Shown: one piece after another, positions 1 through 8,099 of the stretch
How the letters are laid out: every line of letters starts with the position of its first letter
Position numbering within the stretch: the stretch's first letter is position 1
From: Sphingobacterium prati
Lineage (GTDB): Bacteria > Bacteroidota > Bacteroidia > Sphingobacteriales > Sphingobacteriaceae
Direction: 5' to 3'
Assembly (NCBI RefSeq): GCF_013167215.1
Contig: NZ_JABJWY010000016.1
Span: forward strand, 300,995 to 364,994
DNA length: 64,000 bases
Made by a program: the position numbers and the translations under genes
The notes under the pieces: model-generated
The model's input: only the letters and a program-made list of their open reading frames with translations
Databases searched by the model: none
Told to the model about the DNA's origin: nothing

Positions 1-235
1 TATTTTCCAAGATACCATGGTGCACGATATTGATGACACATTCAGGTACTTCCAATACGTTTTCAAGGGTATGTTTAGTACTATTATCCTGCGCTCTGGT
101 TGTTGGCGAAAATACACATATTGGCGGATTGACACTTACCACATTAAAAAAACTGAAGGGACTTAGATTAACTGTGCCCTTTTTAGCTATAGTGGATGCA
201 AAACATATCGGTCGAGGTGCAATGGCATCGTGCAA
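1..235 (-). CDS. Flavin reductase family protein, N-terminal part (runs off the left edge)
   Basis: Minus-strand translation gives one smooth reading frame containing AIAPRPICFASTI, NLSPFSFFNVVSVNPP and STKHTLENVLEVPECVIN. These are hallmark stretches of the DIM6/NTAB-type flavin reductase (FMN-binding split-barrel) family, which reduces FMN with NAD(P)H or binds flavin. No ATG opens this frame. The end given here is a TTG at 235, and the frame stays open upstream to at least about 331 without a usual start, so the gene either uses a non-AUG start or has lost its first 10-20 residues. A weak promoter-like pair (TTG near 331-329, TATAGTTT near 310-303) points the same way. The HxlR gene lies just upstream on the same strand. 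The family call is firm; the start is unknown. The rest of the protein is outside the window. Confidence 0.75.
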   Translation of the reverse strand, partial: MHDAIAPRPICFASTIAKKGTVNLSPFSFFNVVSVNPPICVFSPTTRAQDNSTKHTLENVLEVPECVINIVHHGILEN

Positions 236-410
236 AATATTTGATTTTTTGTAAATTTTTATTGTGAATATCTTTTTTTGTTCACAAAAAAACGAAATGT
301 CTAAACTATAGCAGATTTCATATTTTTGCAATGAATTTGATAAAGTTCAATTATTTGTTGACTTGACAGTTGATATTAAATGTGGATTATCAAAAAATGA
401 ACTGCTGGTA

Positions 411-764
411 TTACCGCTGATTGATATACGTTTTGCCCCATTTTTCTAAGGCTAGAAAAATTTCTTCAAGAGATTTACCTAAATCCGTTAATTGGTATTC
501 CACTTTCGGCGGTACAACCGGAAATACTTCCCTAATGATCAGACTATCTTCCTCCATTTCACGAAGCTGTGCAGTTAAAGTCTTATCCGATATGGGATCC
601 AGCCGGTCTTTGATATCTTTAAATCTTAATGGATGGCCCGCTCTCAAAACTTTATAGATTTTTAATTTCCATTTACCTCCCAGGATAGACAACGAAGCTT
701 CGATGGTACAATCAACATTGGGATTGTTCTCACAGTTGATAGTGGATCTTCTGCTATAGCTCAT
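411..764 (-). CDS. HxlR-family winged-helix transcriptional regulator
   Basis: The protein is 117 aa, the normal size for a single-domain HxlR (DUF24) regulator. The core reads from the conserved Cys19 through EASLSILGGKWKLKIYKVL, then the recognition-helix area ISDKTLTAQLREMEEDSLI and the wing VPPKVEYQLTDLGKSL. HxlR proteins are dimeric repressors or activators, and several (YodB, HypR types) sense quinones, aldehydes or hypochlorite through the N-terminal cysteine. Cys11 and Cys19 are both present. The gene is divergent from the SDR oxidoreductase at 904, and the 139-bp gap holds a perfect palindrome, so it most likely controls that gene and perhaps itself. The ligand is not predictable. 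Confidence 0.9.
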   Translation of the reverse strand: MSYSRRSTINCENNPNVDCTIEASLSILGGKWKLKIYKVLRAGHPLRFKDIKDRLDPISDKTLTAQLREMEEDSLIIREVFPVVPPKVEYQLTDLGKSLEEIFLALEKWGKTYINQR

Positions 765-828
765 TTTTTTTTATTTATTTTTTGTGATAACAATCTTTAA
801 ATCAATAATGCAAACCGTGTTCTTAGTT

Positions 829-846
829 ACTTACCTTATGGTAAGT
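829..846. promoter_or_regulatory. Candidate HxlR operator palindrome
   Basis: ACTTACC-TTAT-GGTAAGT is a perfect 7-bp inverted repeat with a 4-bp spacer, in the gap between the divergent HxlR and SDR genes and directly upstream of the SDR promoter elements. Spaced inverted repeats with ACTT/AAGT halves are typical of HxlR-family sites. That it is bound by the neighbour is inference. Confidence 0.55.
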
Positions 847-848
847 TA

Positions 849-879
849 TTGTAATTCAGATTTTTGTATTTTAATTTTG
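849..879 (+). promoter_or_regulatory. Candidate Bacteroidota sigma-A promoter for the SDR gene
   Basis: A TTG at 849-851 and TAATTTTG at 872-879, separated by 20 bp, match the -33 TTTG / -7 TAnnTTTG pattern of Bacteroidota. Transcription would begin near 886, leaving a leader of about 18 nt before the ATG at 904. Confidence 0.5.
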
Positions 880-903
880 GCCGTAGAAATTAATATATAA
901 TAT

Positions 904-1638
904 ATGAATAATAAAATTCTAATTGCCGGAGGTTCATCCGGTATCGGTTATGGTATAGCCAAACACTTTTATGAAAAAGGATGGGATGTCCTCATTACCG
1001 GCAGAAACAAAGATAAATTAAATTTGGCAAAAGCTACAATGCCTGGCATCCATACGTTGGTATATGACAGCGCGGATGAAGAACATCTAGCGGATCTGAT
1101 CAACTTTATAGAAAGCAACTGGAATGGAAAGTTGGATATCTTAGTCAACAGTGCTGGCCATGTAGAGTTGGGAAGTTTAAAGGATATTTCAAAATCATCG
1201 CTGGAGGATATGTATCAGGCTCATTTGATTGGCCCGACTTTGCTGGCATCAAAATGTTTGAAATTCCTGGCTGCCACAAAAGGACATATTTTGAATATTA
1301 CCAGTAGTCATGGCATAAAAGTGTATTCCGATTTGAGTGCATATGGTTCCGCAAAAGCAGGGTTAAATATGCTTACAAAAATCTGGGCACTCGAATTGGC
1401 TCCGATTGGTGTTAAAGTTAATGCCATTGCCCCTGGACCGACTAATACCGATATTTTGAAATCTGCTGGCTACGACGAAGAGACAATTCTAGCCATTCAG
1501 GACAGTGAAAAAAAACAGATTCCCTTGCAGCGTAGGGGAAATGTTGAAGACATTGTTTCTGTTGCCGTATCTATTTTGGATTCTGAATGGACTACAGGCA
1601 TTATTATACCAGTGGATGGCGGAATCTCTATTTCTTAA
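904..1638 (+). CDS. SDR family NAD(P)-dependent oxidoreductase
   Basis: At 244 aa this has the standard classical short-chain dehydrogenase length. The N-terminal Rossmann glycine motif is AGGSSGIGYGIA (residues 8-19), NSAG replaces the usual NNAG near residue 82, the catalytic Ser lies in ITSS, and YGSAK supplies the Tyr-x3-Lys pair. The C-terminus ends in the usual VDGG segment. Such enzymes reduce or oxidise carbonyl/alcohol substrates in the cytosol. The substrate cannot be read from sequence. The divergent HxlR regulator suggests induction by a reactive carbonyl or quinone. The start ATG sits 25 bp after a good -7 box. Confidence 0.9.
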   Translation: MNNKILIAGGSSGIGYGIAKHFYEKGWDVLITGRNKDKLNLAKATMPGIHTLVYDSADEEHLADLINFIESNWNGKLDILVNSAGHVELGSLKDISKSSLEDMYQAHLIGPTLLASKCLKFLAATKGHILNITSSHGIKVYSDLSAYGSAKAGLNMLTKIWALELAPIGVKVNAIAPGPTNTDILKSAGYDEETILAIQDSEKKQIPLQRRGNVEDIVSVAVSILDSEWTTGIIIPVDGGISIS

Positions 1639-1652
1639 ACCGCAATCAAAAG

Positions 1653-1713
1653 GCGGAGTATCACTATATATAGTGATACTCCGCATGATATCACTTTATT
1701 TCATGAAGTGATA
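1653..1713. terminator. Twin hairpins after the SDR gene
   Basis: A perfect 32-nt palindrome at 1653-1684 (arms GCGGAGTATCACTATA and its complement) is followed at 1689-1713 by a second inverted repeat TATCACTT / AAGTGATA. No clean T-run follows the first hairpin; a T-rich stretch comes after 1720. It may end SDR transcription or act on the gene at 1823. Confidence 0.45.
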
Positions 1714-1822
1714 AATCGAAGTTGTTTTTTAAATATTTGATTATTAATTAGTTAATTCTTTTGGCCTCACTGTTGTTTCTTCGCCATTATACAAAGTATT
1801 GATAAACTTTAAAGTTAAAAAC

Positions 1823-2575
1823 ATGAAAATTTTAGTTATTGGAGGCACAGGATTGATCGGAACAAAAACTGTCGCTAAGTTAAGAGCACTGGGACATGAA
1901 GTTATTGCAGCATCACCAAATACCGGTATAAATACTATTACAGGCGAAGGTTTAGCAGAAGCTGTGAACGGAGCCGAAGTGGTTATTGATCTTGCCAATT
2001 CACCATCATTTGCAGACAAGGATGTGATGGAATTTTTTGAGAGTTCGGGGAAAAATTTGTTGGCAGCCGAAATTAATGCTGGTGTTAAACACCATATTGC
2101 GTTGTCTGTTGTTGGTACCAGCCGCCTCCAGGCAAGCGGATATTTTAGGGCAAAGCAAGTACAAGAAGATCTTATTGTCAAATCAGGCATTCCTTACACG
2201 ATCATTCATTCCACGCAATTTTTAGAATTTTTAGGGGGCATCGTTGCTTCTGCACAGGATGGAGATATGATCAATCTGTCTACGGCTAAAATACAACCGA
2301 TCGCAGCTGAGGATGTATCTTCTTTTGTTACCGAATTCGCACTTGGCCAACCTATAAACGGAATCGTGGAAATTGGCGGCCCCGAACAATTTGAACTTGC
2401 GGGCCTAGTGCAACAATATTTGGTCAAAACAGAAAACCCCAAGGAAGTTGTTGGAAGTAAAGAAGCCTTATATTTTGGTGCACCCTTGGAAGAATTAACT
2501 TTAGTGCCTTCTGTGGATGCAAAATTGGGTAAGTTAACCTTTGAAGAATGGTTTCGTCTTAATGCTCAAAAATAA
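1823..2575 (+). CDS. NmrA-like NAD(P)-binding SDR-family protein
   Basis: From the ATG at 1823 the protein is 250 aa and opens with MKILVIGGTGLIGTKTVAKL, an atypical-SDR Rossmann motif (GGTGxIG). An in-frame ATG at 1799 would add eight residues ahead of the beta-strand and is less likely. It lacks the classical YxxxK catalytic pair in the usual place, which fits the NmrA/atypical SDR group: NAD(P)-dependent reductases of small quinones or redox sensors. TIIHSTQFLEFLG is the characteristic mid-region. The stop is 76 nt before the ATG of the cytochrome b gene. The exact substrate is unknown. Confidence 0.85.
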   Translation: MKILVIGGTGLIGTKTVAKLRALGHEVIAASPNTGINTITGEGLAEAVNGAEVVIDLANSPSFADKDVMEFFESSGKNLLAAEINAGVKHHIALSVVGTSRLQASGYFRAKQVQEDLIVKSGIPYTIIHSTQFLEFLGGIVASAQDGDMINLSTAKIQPIAAEDVSSFVTEFALGQPINGIVEIGGPEQFELAGLVQQYLVKTENPKEVVGSKEALYFGAPLEELTLVPSVDAKLGKLTFEEWFRLNAQK

Positions 2576-2651
2576 ATATATGCTGATCCAAGGGCAGATA
2601 ATGTCCTTGGATTTTGAAGTCTATCTATCCCTTCTTAAAAAGATTATAATT

Positions 2652-3323
2652 ATGAAGAGTTTTTATAACACCTTTACGAGCTCTTTGGGCCGAAAATTTA
2701 CAATGGCATTGAGCGGAATGTTCCTCATCAGTTTTTTGCTGGTGCATATGTCGGTCAATGCACTCATATTTTATAATGATGGCGGAGCAACATTTACAAT
2801 TGGTGCACATTTTATGGCCACAAATCCCGTGATCAGGACGTTGGAAATCGTTCTTATTGTTGGATTTGTTCTCCATATTGTGCAAGGACTTCTATTATGG
2901 AAAAAAAATAGGGATGCGCGCCCCATCAAATATGCCTATCCATTGGCTACGCCTAAGATAAAATGGTATAGCAAGAGCATGACCTTGCTGGGAACACTTT
3001 TGTTGCTGTTTTTAGTGATACACACTTCCAACTTTTGGATACCAAATCGTATTCATCAGTTTCGTTATGATGAGGAGCTGCCGCTTTATGAGCTGATGCT
3101 AGAGAAGTTTAGCAACCCGCTGGAAGTATTGGTTTATCTATTTGGTTGTGTCTCCCTGTTTTGGCATCTCTTGCATGGTTTTACCAGTGCTTTTACTTCG
3201 CTGGGCATATCGCATCGGCGGTACAATGGTTTTATAAAATGGATGGGCACCAGCTTTTCAGTAATTGTACCGCTCGTGTTATTTTTGATGCCGCTGTCCA
3301 TTTATTTTAAGTGGATAAATTGA
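2652..3323 (+). CDS. sdhC: Succinate dehydrogenase / fumarate reductase cytochrome b subunit (stand-alone)
   Basis: The 223-aa protein starts at ATG 2652 (MKSFYNTFTSSLGRKFTMAL); upstream in-frame ATGs add an unlikely 37-residue tail. It has five hydrophobic segments with the histidines expected for the di-haem Bacteroidota/epsilon-type cytochrome b558 anchor: LLVHMSVNA, FVLHIVQGLLLW, LVIHTSNFW and FWHLLHGFTS. In this family the anchor passes electrons between the FAD/FeS subunits SdhA/SdhB and menaquinone. Normally sdhC is followed at once by sdhA and sdhB, but here the next gene is a transcription regulator, so the anchor is orphaned. It shows no internal damage. It could be a paralogue or the remainder of a split operon. 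Confidence 0.85.
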   Translation: MKSFYNTFTSSLGRKFTMALSGMFLISFLLVHMSVNALIFYNDGGATFTIGAHFMATNPVIRTLEIVLIVGFVLHIVQGLLLWKKNRDARPIKYAYPLATPKIKWYSKSMTLLGTLLLLFLVIHTSNFWIPNRIHQFRYDEELPLYELMLEKFSNPLEVLVYLFGCVSLFWHLLHGFTSAFTSLGISHRRYNGFIKWMGTSFSVIVPLVLFLMPLSIYFKWIN

Positions 3324-3416
3324 TTAAACAGAATTGCGTATATTCGAACTATAGCCAACTGCATAAACGTATTAATAAAAACGTAAGGGTGCTGTTGTAC
3401 TGCACTTCTGTATATC

Positions 3417-6050
3417 ATGAAAGCAAATAAAACAACCAATCCTAAAAATGATGTGTCCAAGCCGAGCATCGCATATTACCAACAAGAGCGCGAGATCCTA
3501 TTAGCATTAGGCAACGATCTGACTAAAGTTCGAGACAAAAACGATCTCATCCGCCTTTTTAAAGAAGGCATAAAAGGCTTATACTTTATTACCCATACCA
3601 TTGTTACGACCATCGATTACAAAGACGATACCTACAGCCCCTTTCTTCTTGACAATGATGGGTCCCCGATTCGGGATCATCCGCGTTATGCGGAAATGAT
3701 AAAAGCTCGTTTTCCCCTTAAAGGCCCATTTATTCAGGCTGTATTGGATTCAACCGAGCCAGTTTCATTTGTGTTATCGGATATTATGGACGATCCGGGA
3801 AGCCCAAAATTTCTGCGTGTCAATTATGAAAAAGGAGTACGTGAAATTTTAATGGCCAAATTGATGCGTGAAGGGCATGCCATTGGCTTCCTTCATATTT
3901 ATACCGATAAAATTAATGGCTTTAGCCAGAATTTCAGAGATGTCATCGTGGGTATTATTCCCCAGATATCGAGTGCAGTTTCCAATATCGTAAAAAACCA
4001 AGAGCTACTCAAAAGGGAAAAGGAGAAGACTTTTCTGCTCGAATTCAGCAGCCGAATGGCCGCTGTTCGAACGAAGGAAGAGTTAACGGAGACTGTTCGC
4101 AATGTATTAAAGCAACTTAGTCCGACGGGAAGTTTTGTCATTCGGCGAATCTGCGGTGACACGAAATCTTTTACAGAACCCTATATTTATGATTTCGGAA
4201 CGCATCCCGTACCGAAAACCAAAGTGGATTGGTTCCAACAATTGCCCCTCAATGATGGTTTACAGAATCGTATTTTAACGAGTGCCATTCCTTTGTTATT
4301 TAATGTAGACCGTGAGGTGCAGCGTGGTATTTCCTCAGGTTATCTCCATTATTGGAAGTCATTGGGGATAGCGACGTTTACAGGGATACGCTTGCGGAAT
4401 GGTGAGACCAATTTAGGCCTGTTGTTATTGGAGACTGCCGAAATCAATATCCCCTTACTCCAGAGCATTTGTGCGCAGATCTCAACAGCTATTTCCAATA
4501 CGTTGGCTAATGAACAGCTGGTTAAAAAGCAGCAAGAGCAATCTTTTTTATTAGATTTCAGCAATGATATTACCCAATTGAGGACAAAGCAAGACCTTCA
4601 GTCAGCCATCAGTCGGGTTCTAGACAAAACCCTGTCTACAAGATTGTCCATGATTCGTGTGATCGAAGCCGATGGCATCCACTTATCTCCTTTTATGTAT
4701 GATGCCGCACTGTTTGCCGACGCAAAAACCGATTTTGATAAATTGGCAAGTAATCTTATTACAATCAATGAACTATATACTGCCCAAGTATTGGCTAGCA
4801 AAGAGGGGCTTGTGTTCAATGTTGAGGAGGAAATTAAAAAAGGAAACGATTATGCCCGATTATGGAAGACCACAGGGCGAAGGAATATGTATGGCCTGCC
4901 TTTGCGGATCGGTGACAAGAATATCGGTACGATATGGTTGCTGGCGGATCAGCTCAATAAAATGCTTATTAAAGGCATTTGTTCACAGATTTCAATTGCC
5001 ATTGATAATATTCGTGCCAATGAGCAACTATTGGCCTATAAAAAGAATCTGGAAATAGAGAATGATTACTTAAAAGAGCAGATCAAAACTATTTACAATT
5101 TTTCGGAAATAATCGGCAGTGGGGAGGCCATGCAGCAGGTATATCACCTGATGTCGCTCGTGGCAAGTACTGACACTACCGTTTTGATTACGGGTGAAAC
5201 CGGGACTGGAAAAGAGTTGGTCGCCCGGGGTATTCATATATCCTCGGATCGAAAAGATAAAGTCATGGTCAAGGTAAATTGCGCAGCTTTGCCTGCGCAT
5301 CTGATCGAAAGCGAATTATTTGGACACGAAAAAGGCGCATTTACAGGCGCCTTGGAGCGCCGTATCGGTAAATTTGAACTGGCACATCAAAGCACAGTTT
5401 TCTTGGATGAGATCGGAGAACTTCCCCTCGAAGCACAATCAAAATTGTTGCGGATTATTCAGGAACGCGAACTGGAAAGGATCGGTGGGCAGCAGACCAT
5501 AAAAATTGATGTCCGGCTGATTGCGGCTACCAATCGCAATTTGGAAGAAGAGGTAAAGGCAGGACGTTTTCGGGCCGACCTGTATTTCCGGCTCAATGTA
5601 TTTCCGATACACCTACCGCCACTACGTGAGCGGCTGGAAGATATCCCCCAGCTTACCGACTTTTTTATGCAGAAATACAGTCGCAATACAGGGCGTAAAA
5701 TGAAGAAAATAGGATCAAAAGTAATTCAGCAATTGCGTAGCTATAGCTGGCCCGGAAATGTACGCGAACTCGAACATTTGATTGAAAGGACAATTCTTTT
5801 GACCACAACTGCAGAGATTGACTATGTTTATCTTCCTAAGGTGCATGCTGAATCTGGGCAGGAAGAGCTGCAGTATCTAAATTATTCACTCGATGAATTG
5901 GAACGCAATTATATTATCCAGGTTTTAAAGCGCAGTGCCGGAAAGATTTCGGGACCAGGAAGTGCATCTGAAATTCTGCAAATTCCTGGCAATACCCTAC
6001 ACTCAAAAATAAAAAAACTACATATTCGAAAGAGCGAATATTTTACCTGA
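3417..6050 (+). CDS. Sigma-54-dependent transcriptional activator with three GAF domains
   Basis: The 877-aa protein carries three N-terminal GAF-like sensor domains (about 20-190, 200-360 and 375-540), then an AAA+ sigma-54 interaction domain (about 560-800) and a Fis-type helix-turn-helix at the C-terminus. Walker A is GETGTGKE (near 592), the sigma-54 contact loop is GAFTGA (near 640), Walker B is VFLDEIGE, and the SWPGNVREL segment marks the lid. The tail GKISGPGSASEILQIPGNTL is the DNA-binding HTH. There is no receiver domain, so activation is probably by small ligands or redox through the GAF domains rather than by phosphorylation. It stands alone with a 93-bp gap before it, and its targets are unknown. 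One candidate sigma-54 promoter lies at 42477 in this window. Confidence 0.92.
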   Translation: MKANKTTNPKNDVSKPSIAYYQQEREILLALGNDLTKVRDKNDLIRLFKEGIKGLYFITHTIVTTIDYKDDTYSPFLLDNDGSPIRDHPRYAEMIKARFPLKGPFIQAVLDSTEPVSFVLSDIMDDPGSPKFLRVNYEKGVREILMAKLMREGHAIGFLHIYTDKINGFSQNFRDVIVGIIPQISSAVSNIVKNQELLKREKEKTFLLEFSSRMAAVRTKEELTETVRNVLKQLSPTGSFVIRRICGDTKSFTEPYIYDFGTHPVPKTKVDWFQQLPLNDGLQNRILTSAIPLLFNVDREVQRGISSGYLHYWKSLGIATFTGIRLRNGETNLGLLLLETAEINIPLLQSICAQISTAISNTLANEQLVKKQQEQSFLLDFSNDITQLRTKQDLQSAISRVLDKTLSTRLSMIRVIEADGIHLSPFMYDAALFADAKTDFDKLASNLITINELYTAQVLASKEGLVFNVEEEIKKGNDYARLWKTTGRRNMYGLPLRIGDKNIGTIWLLADQLNKMLIKGICSQISIAIDNIRANEQLLAYKKNLEIENDYLKEQIKTIYNFSEIIGSGEAMQQVYHLMSLVASTDTTVLITGETGTGKELVARGIHISSDRKDKVMVKVNCAALPAHLIESELFGHEKGAFTGALERRIGKFELAHQSTVFLDEIGELPLEAQSKLLRIIQERELERIGGQQTIKIDVRLIAATNRNLEEEVKAGRFRADLYFRLNVFPIHLPPLRERLEDIPQLTDFFMQKYSRNTGRKMKKIGSKVIQQLRSYSWPGNVRELEHLIERTILLTTTAEIDYVYLPKVHAESGQEELQYLNYSLDELERNYIIQVLKRSAGKISGPGSASEILQIPGNTLHSKIKKLHIRKSEYFT

Positions 6051-6081
6051 TTGATTATCATTTTTTATAAGATATTGAACG

Positions 6082-7089
6082 ATGTACATTGGAAGAACCT
6101 ATAAAATTACCGAATTTCTTTTCTGGACGCGACGGAATCTGTTTTTGTTGCTCTTGATCAGTATTGTTCCAGTTTTGTTATATGAATTATTGGGCCTCCA
6201 ATGGTTGGTAGTACCCTGGCCCATAGTTGCTTTTTTAGGAACAGCAACAGCCTTTGTCGTGGGATTTAAAAATCAGCAGACGTATAATAGGACGTGGGAA
6301 GCACGTGACATTTGGGGGCTGAAGATTGGCATGAGCAGGGCTTGGGCAATAATGTGTCGCGATTTTATCAAAGACCGCGATATTGCACGTGAGATTGCAT
6401 TTCGCCATTTGGCATGGCTTACAGTGCTGCGGTATGCGTTACGCTCCAAGCGGGCTTGGGAAAATATTGATAAGTCTTATAATCGCGAATATGCTAGCCT
6501 ATACACGATTCCAGAGCGGGAAATAGCCCTGTCAACAGTACTGCAAAAATATATGCGTGAGGAAGAACTTGAAAAAGTAATTGCTGCCAGTAATCCCCTG
6601 ACACAGCTGATAAGTCTACAAAGCGCCGCACTGGCGAGGTTGTCTGATACCGGTGCGCTTGATAATGCACGTTTTTTCGAATTGCATAAATATTTACGTG
6701 AATTTTCAACCCTACAAGCTAGAAGTGAAAAAATAAAAAATTTTCCTTATCCCAGGCAATATGCTACAGTTAATCGGATATTTGTTTGGCTTTTTTGTCT
6801 TCTGTTGCCTTTTGCTATGTTAAAAGAGTTTAATTCATTCAATGAATTTACAACTGGATGGATGAAGGGCCACATGGTGTGGCTTGTCATACCTTTCAGC
6901 ATGATAATATCCTGGGTATATACATCATTAGATCAAGTGGGCGAGAGTACTGAAAATCCTTTTGAAGGCAGCCCCAATGATATCCCGATTTCTCACATTT
7001 GTTATACGATTGAAAATGAGATAAGAGATATATGGGGAGATGCGAGACCTGCCCAGACCATTTTTAATCCAAATAATATTATTATGTAA
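6082..7089 (+). CDS. Bestrophin-family (RFP-TM) ion channel protein
   Basis: The 335-aa membrane protein begins MYIGRTYKITEFLFWTRR, the family's amphipathic N-terminus, followed by a helix pair (about 18-35 and 43-63) and the signature NRTWEARDIWG (near 70-80). Two more hydrophobic segments lie at about 235-255 and 270-285, and the conserved NPFEGSPNDIPI motif follows them. Bacterial bestrophins form pentameric anion- or cation-selective channels in the inner membrane. The gene starts 31 nt after the sigma-54 activator and may be co-transcribed with it, though a functional tie is not established. The ion specificity cannot be read off. Confidence 0.9.
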   Translation: MYIGRTYKITEFLFWTRRNLFLLLLISIVPVLLYELLGLQWLVVPWPIVAFLGTATAFVVGFKNQQTYNRTWEARDIWGLKIGMSRAWAIMCRDFIKDRDIAREIAFRHLAWLTVLRYALRSKRAWENIDKSYNREYASLYTIPEREIALSTVLQKYMREEELEKVIAASNPLTQLISLQSAALARLSDTGALDNARFFELHKYLREFSTLQARSEKIKNFPYPRQYATVNRIFVWLFCLLLPFAMLKEFNSFNEFTTGWMKGHMVWLVIPFSMIISWVYTSLDQVGESTENPFEGSPNDIPISHICYTIENEIRDIWGDARPAQTIFNPNNIIM

Positions 7090-7378
7090 TAGGAACAGAA
7101 GATCTTCATACCCTAAAAATTTAAATTCAGAAACGATTGATTTAATCAAGTTGAATTTGTTAGAAAATCTTGTGAAAACGAACCTCAACAATTGAATTCA
7201 TTTATGAATTATCGGTTTCATTTACGAAGCGCTTATACGTTTGCTCGTAACAAATAATAAACTAGCCACAGCGAAGTGTAACTGCCCGGACAATAATGCT
7301 TAAAAAGTACTTATTTTAGTGAAAAGGATGCGTCGGATTACAGCCTAAAGCTTGTCGATGAAATTTAATGATTAATAG
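7090..7378. other. Intergenic region, no gene seen
   Basis: This stretch of 289 bp is AT-rich. The only structure I see is a short palindrome, AATTCAT-TT-ATGAATT, at 7195-7210. No terminator with a T-run and no convincing promoter were found. Confidence 0.5.
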
Positions 7379-7939
7379 ATGATGAATAGACTATTCCCAA
7401 TATTAGTTTCCGCGATTTTATTTTCAAATTGTCACAACGATTCGAAACCTACGCCTGATAGGATAAGCGTATCGGAACAGCAAGCTGTTTTAGATGCGTT
7501 AGGCAGTCACATGCATCCTGGTATTACCGATCTTACCGAAGCAAAGCGTATTCCGGCAAATCAGTTTTTATTGGCGAGCTATTATCCATTGACTCCAGCG
7601 GAAACTAAAGCCATGGAGCTCGCATCTAAGCAACAAGGGAGCTTTGCAACGGATTTAGCGGATAGAATACATTGCACGCTCACACATGCTGAGCTTAGGA
7701 ATGAAAAAAACGAAGAAGTGAATTTGATTGATACTGTTCAAAATCCATTGTATTTGCAACGTTTTGGTCTTTGGGACTATGATCATAAAAGTTGTCAAAA
7801 TGTAGGTATAACGATACAAACCAGACAATTTTTTTCTAAATTAAAAGGTTCGGTACAGCTCAAATTACAAATTGATCAAGGGCCTGAAAAGCTTATTGAT
7901 ATCCCAATAGAAATCAGTATAAACGATACCATAAAGTAG
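7379..7939 (+). CDS. Putative lipoprotein of unknown function
   Basis: The product is 186 aa and opens MMNRLFPILVSAILFSNC: a short hydrophobic signal ending in a lipobox-like LFSNC with Cys18, so it is probably lipid-anchored. The mature part is soluble and mixed alpha/beta, with FLLASYYPLTPAETKAMELA and a C-terminal region that looks beta-rich (SVQLKLQIDQGPEKLIDIPI). I do not recognise a family. It stands alone between the bestrophin and DUF421 genes, with gaps of 289 and 160 bp. Two adjacent ATGs begin at 7379 and 7382; either could start the gene. The 160-bp gap after it holds nothing I recognise. Confidence 0.7.
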   Translation: MMNRLFPILVSAILFSNCHNDSKPTPDRISVSEQQAVLDALGSHMHPGITDLTEAKRIPANQFLLASYYPLTPAETKAMELASKQQGSFATDLADRIHCTLTHAELRNEKNEEVNLIDTVQNPLYLQRFGLWDYDHKSCQNVGITIQTRQFFSKLKGSVQLKLQIDQGPEKLIDIPIEISINDTIK

Positions 7940-8099
7940 CTCCTACGGTGGACGTAAATTTTTCAATTCGATTGCGGCCATTGGCGAAAACGTCGAACCA
8001 TGAAGTCTGCAATGGTGGTGATCTTTTCAAAACAAACTATAGCTGCGCGTGGTTTTAATGTAAAAGCCGAGTATTAATCGGAACAAGATTGCTTTAAGA

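Noticed and set aside
30..254. Plus-strand 74-aa frame at the left edge
   Set aside because: It is the reverse of the flavin reductase coding frame, which has clear family motifs on the minus strand.
1744..2190. Minus-strand 148-aa frame
   Set aside because: It lies opposite the NmrA-like gene, whose Rossmann motif is unambiguous; the minus reading has no recognisable features.
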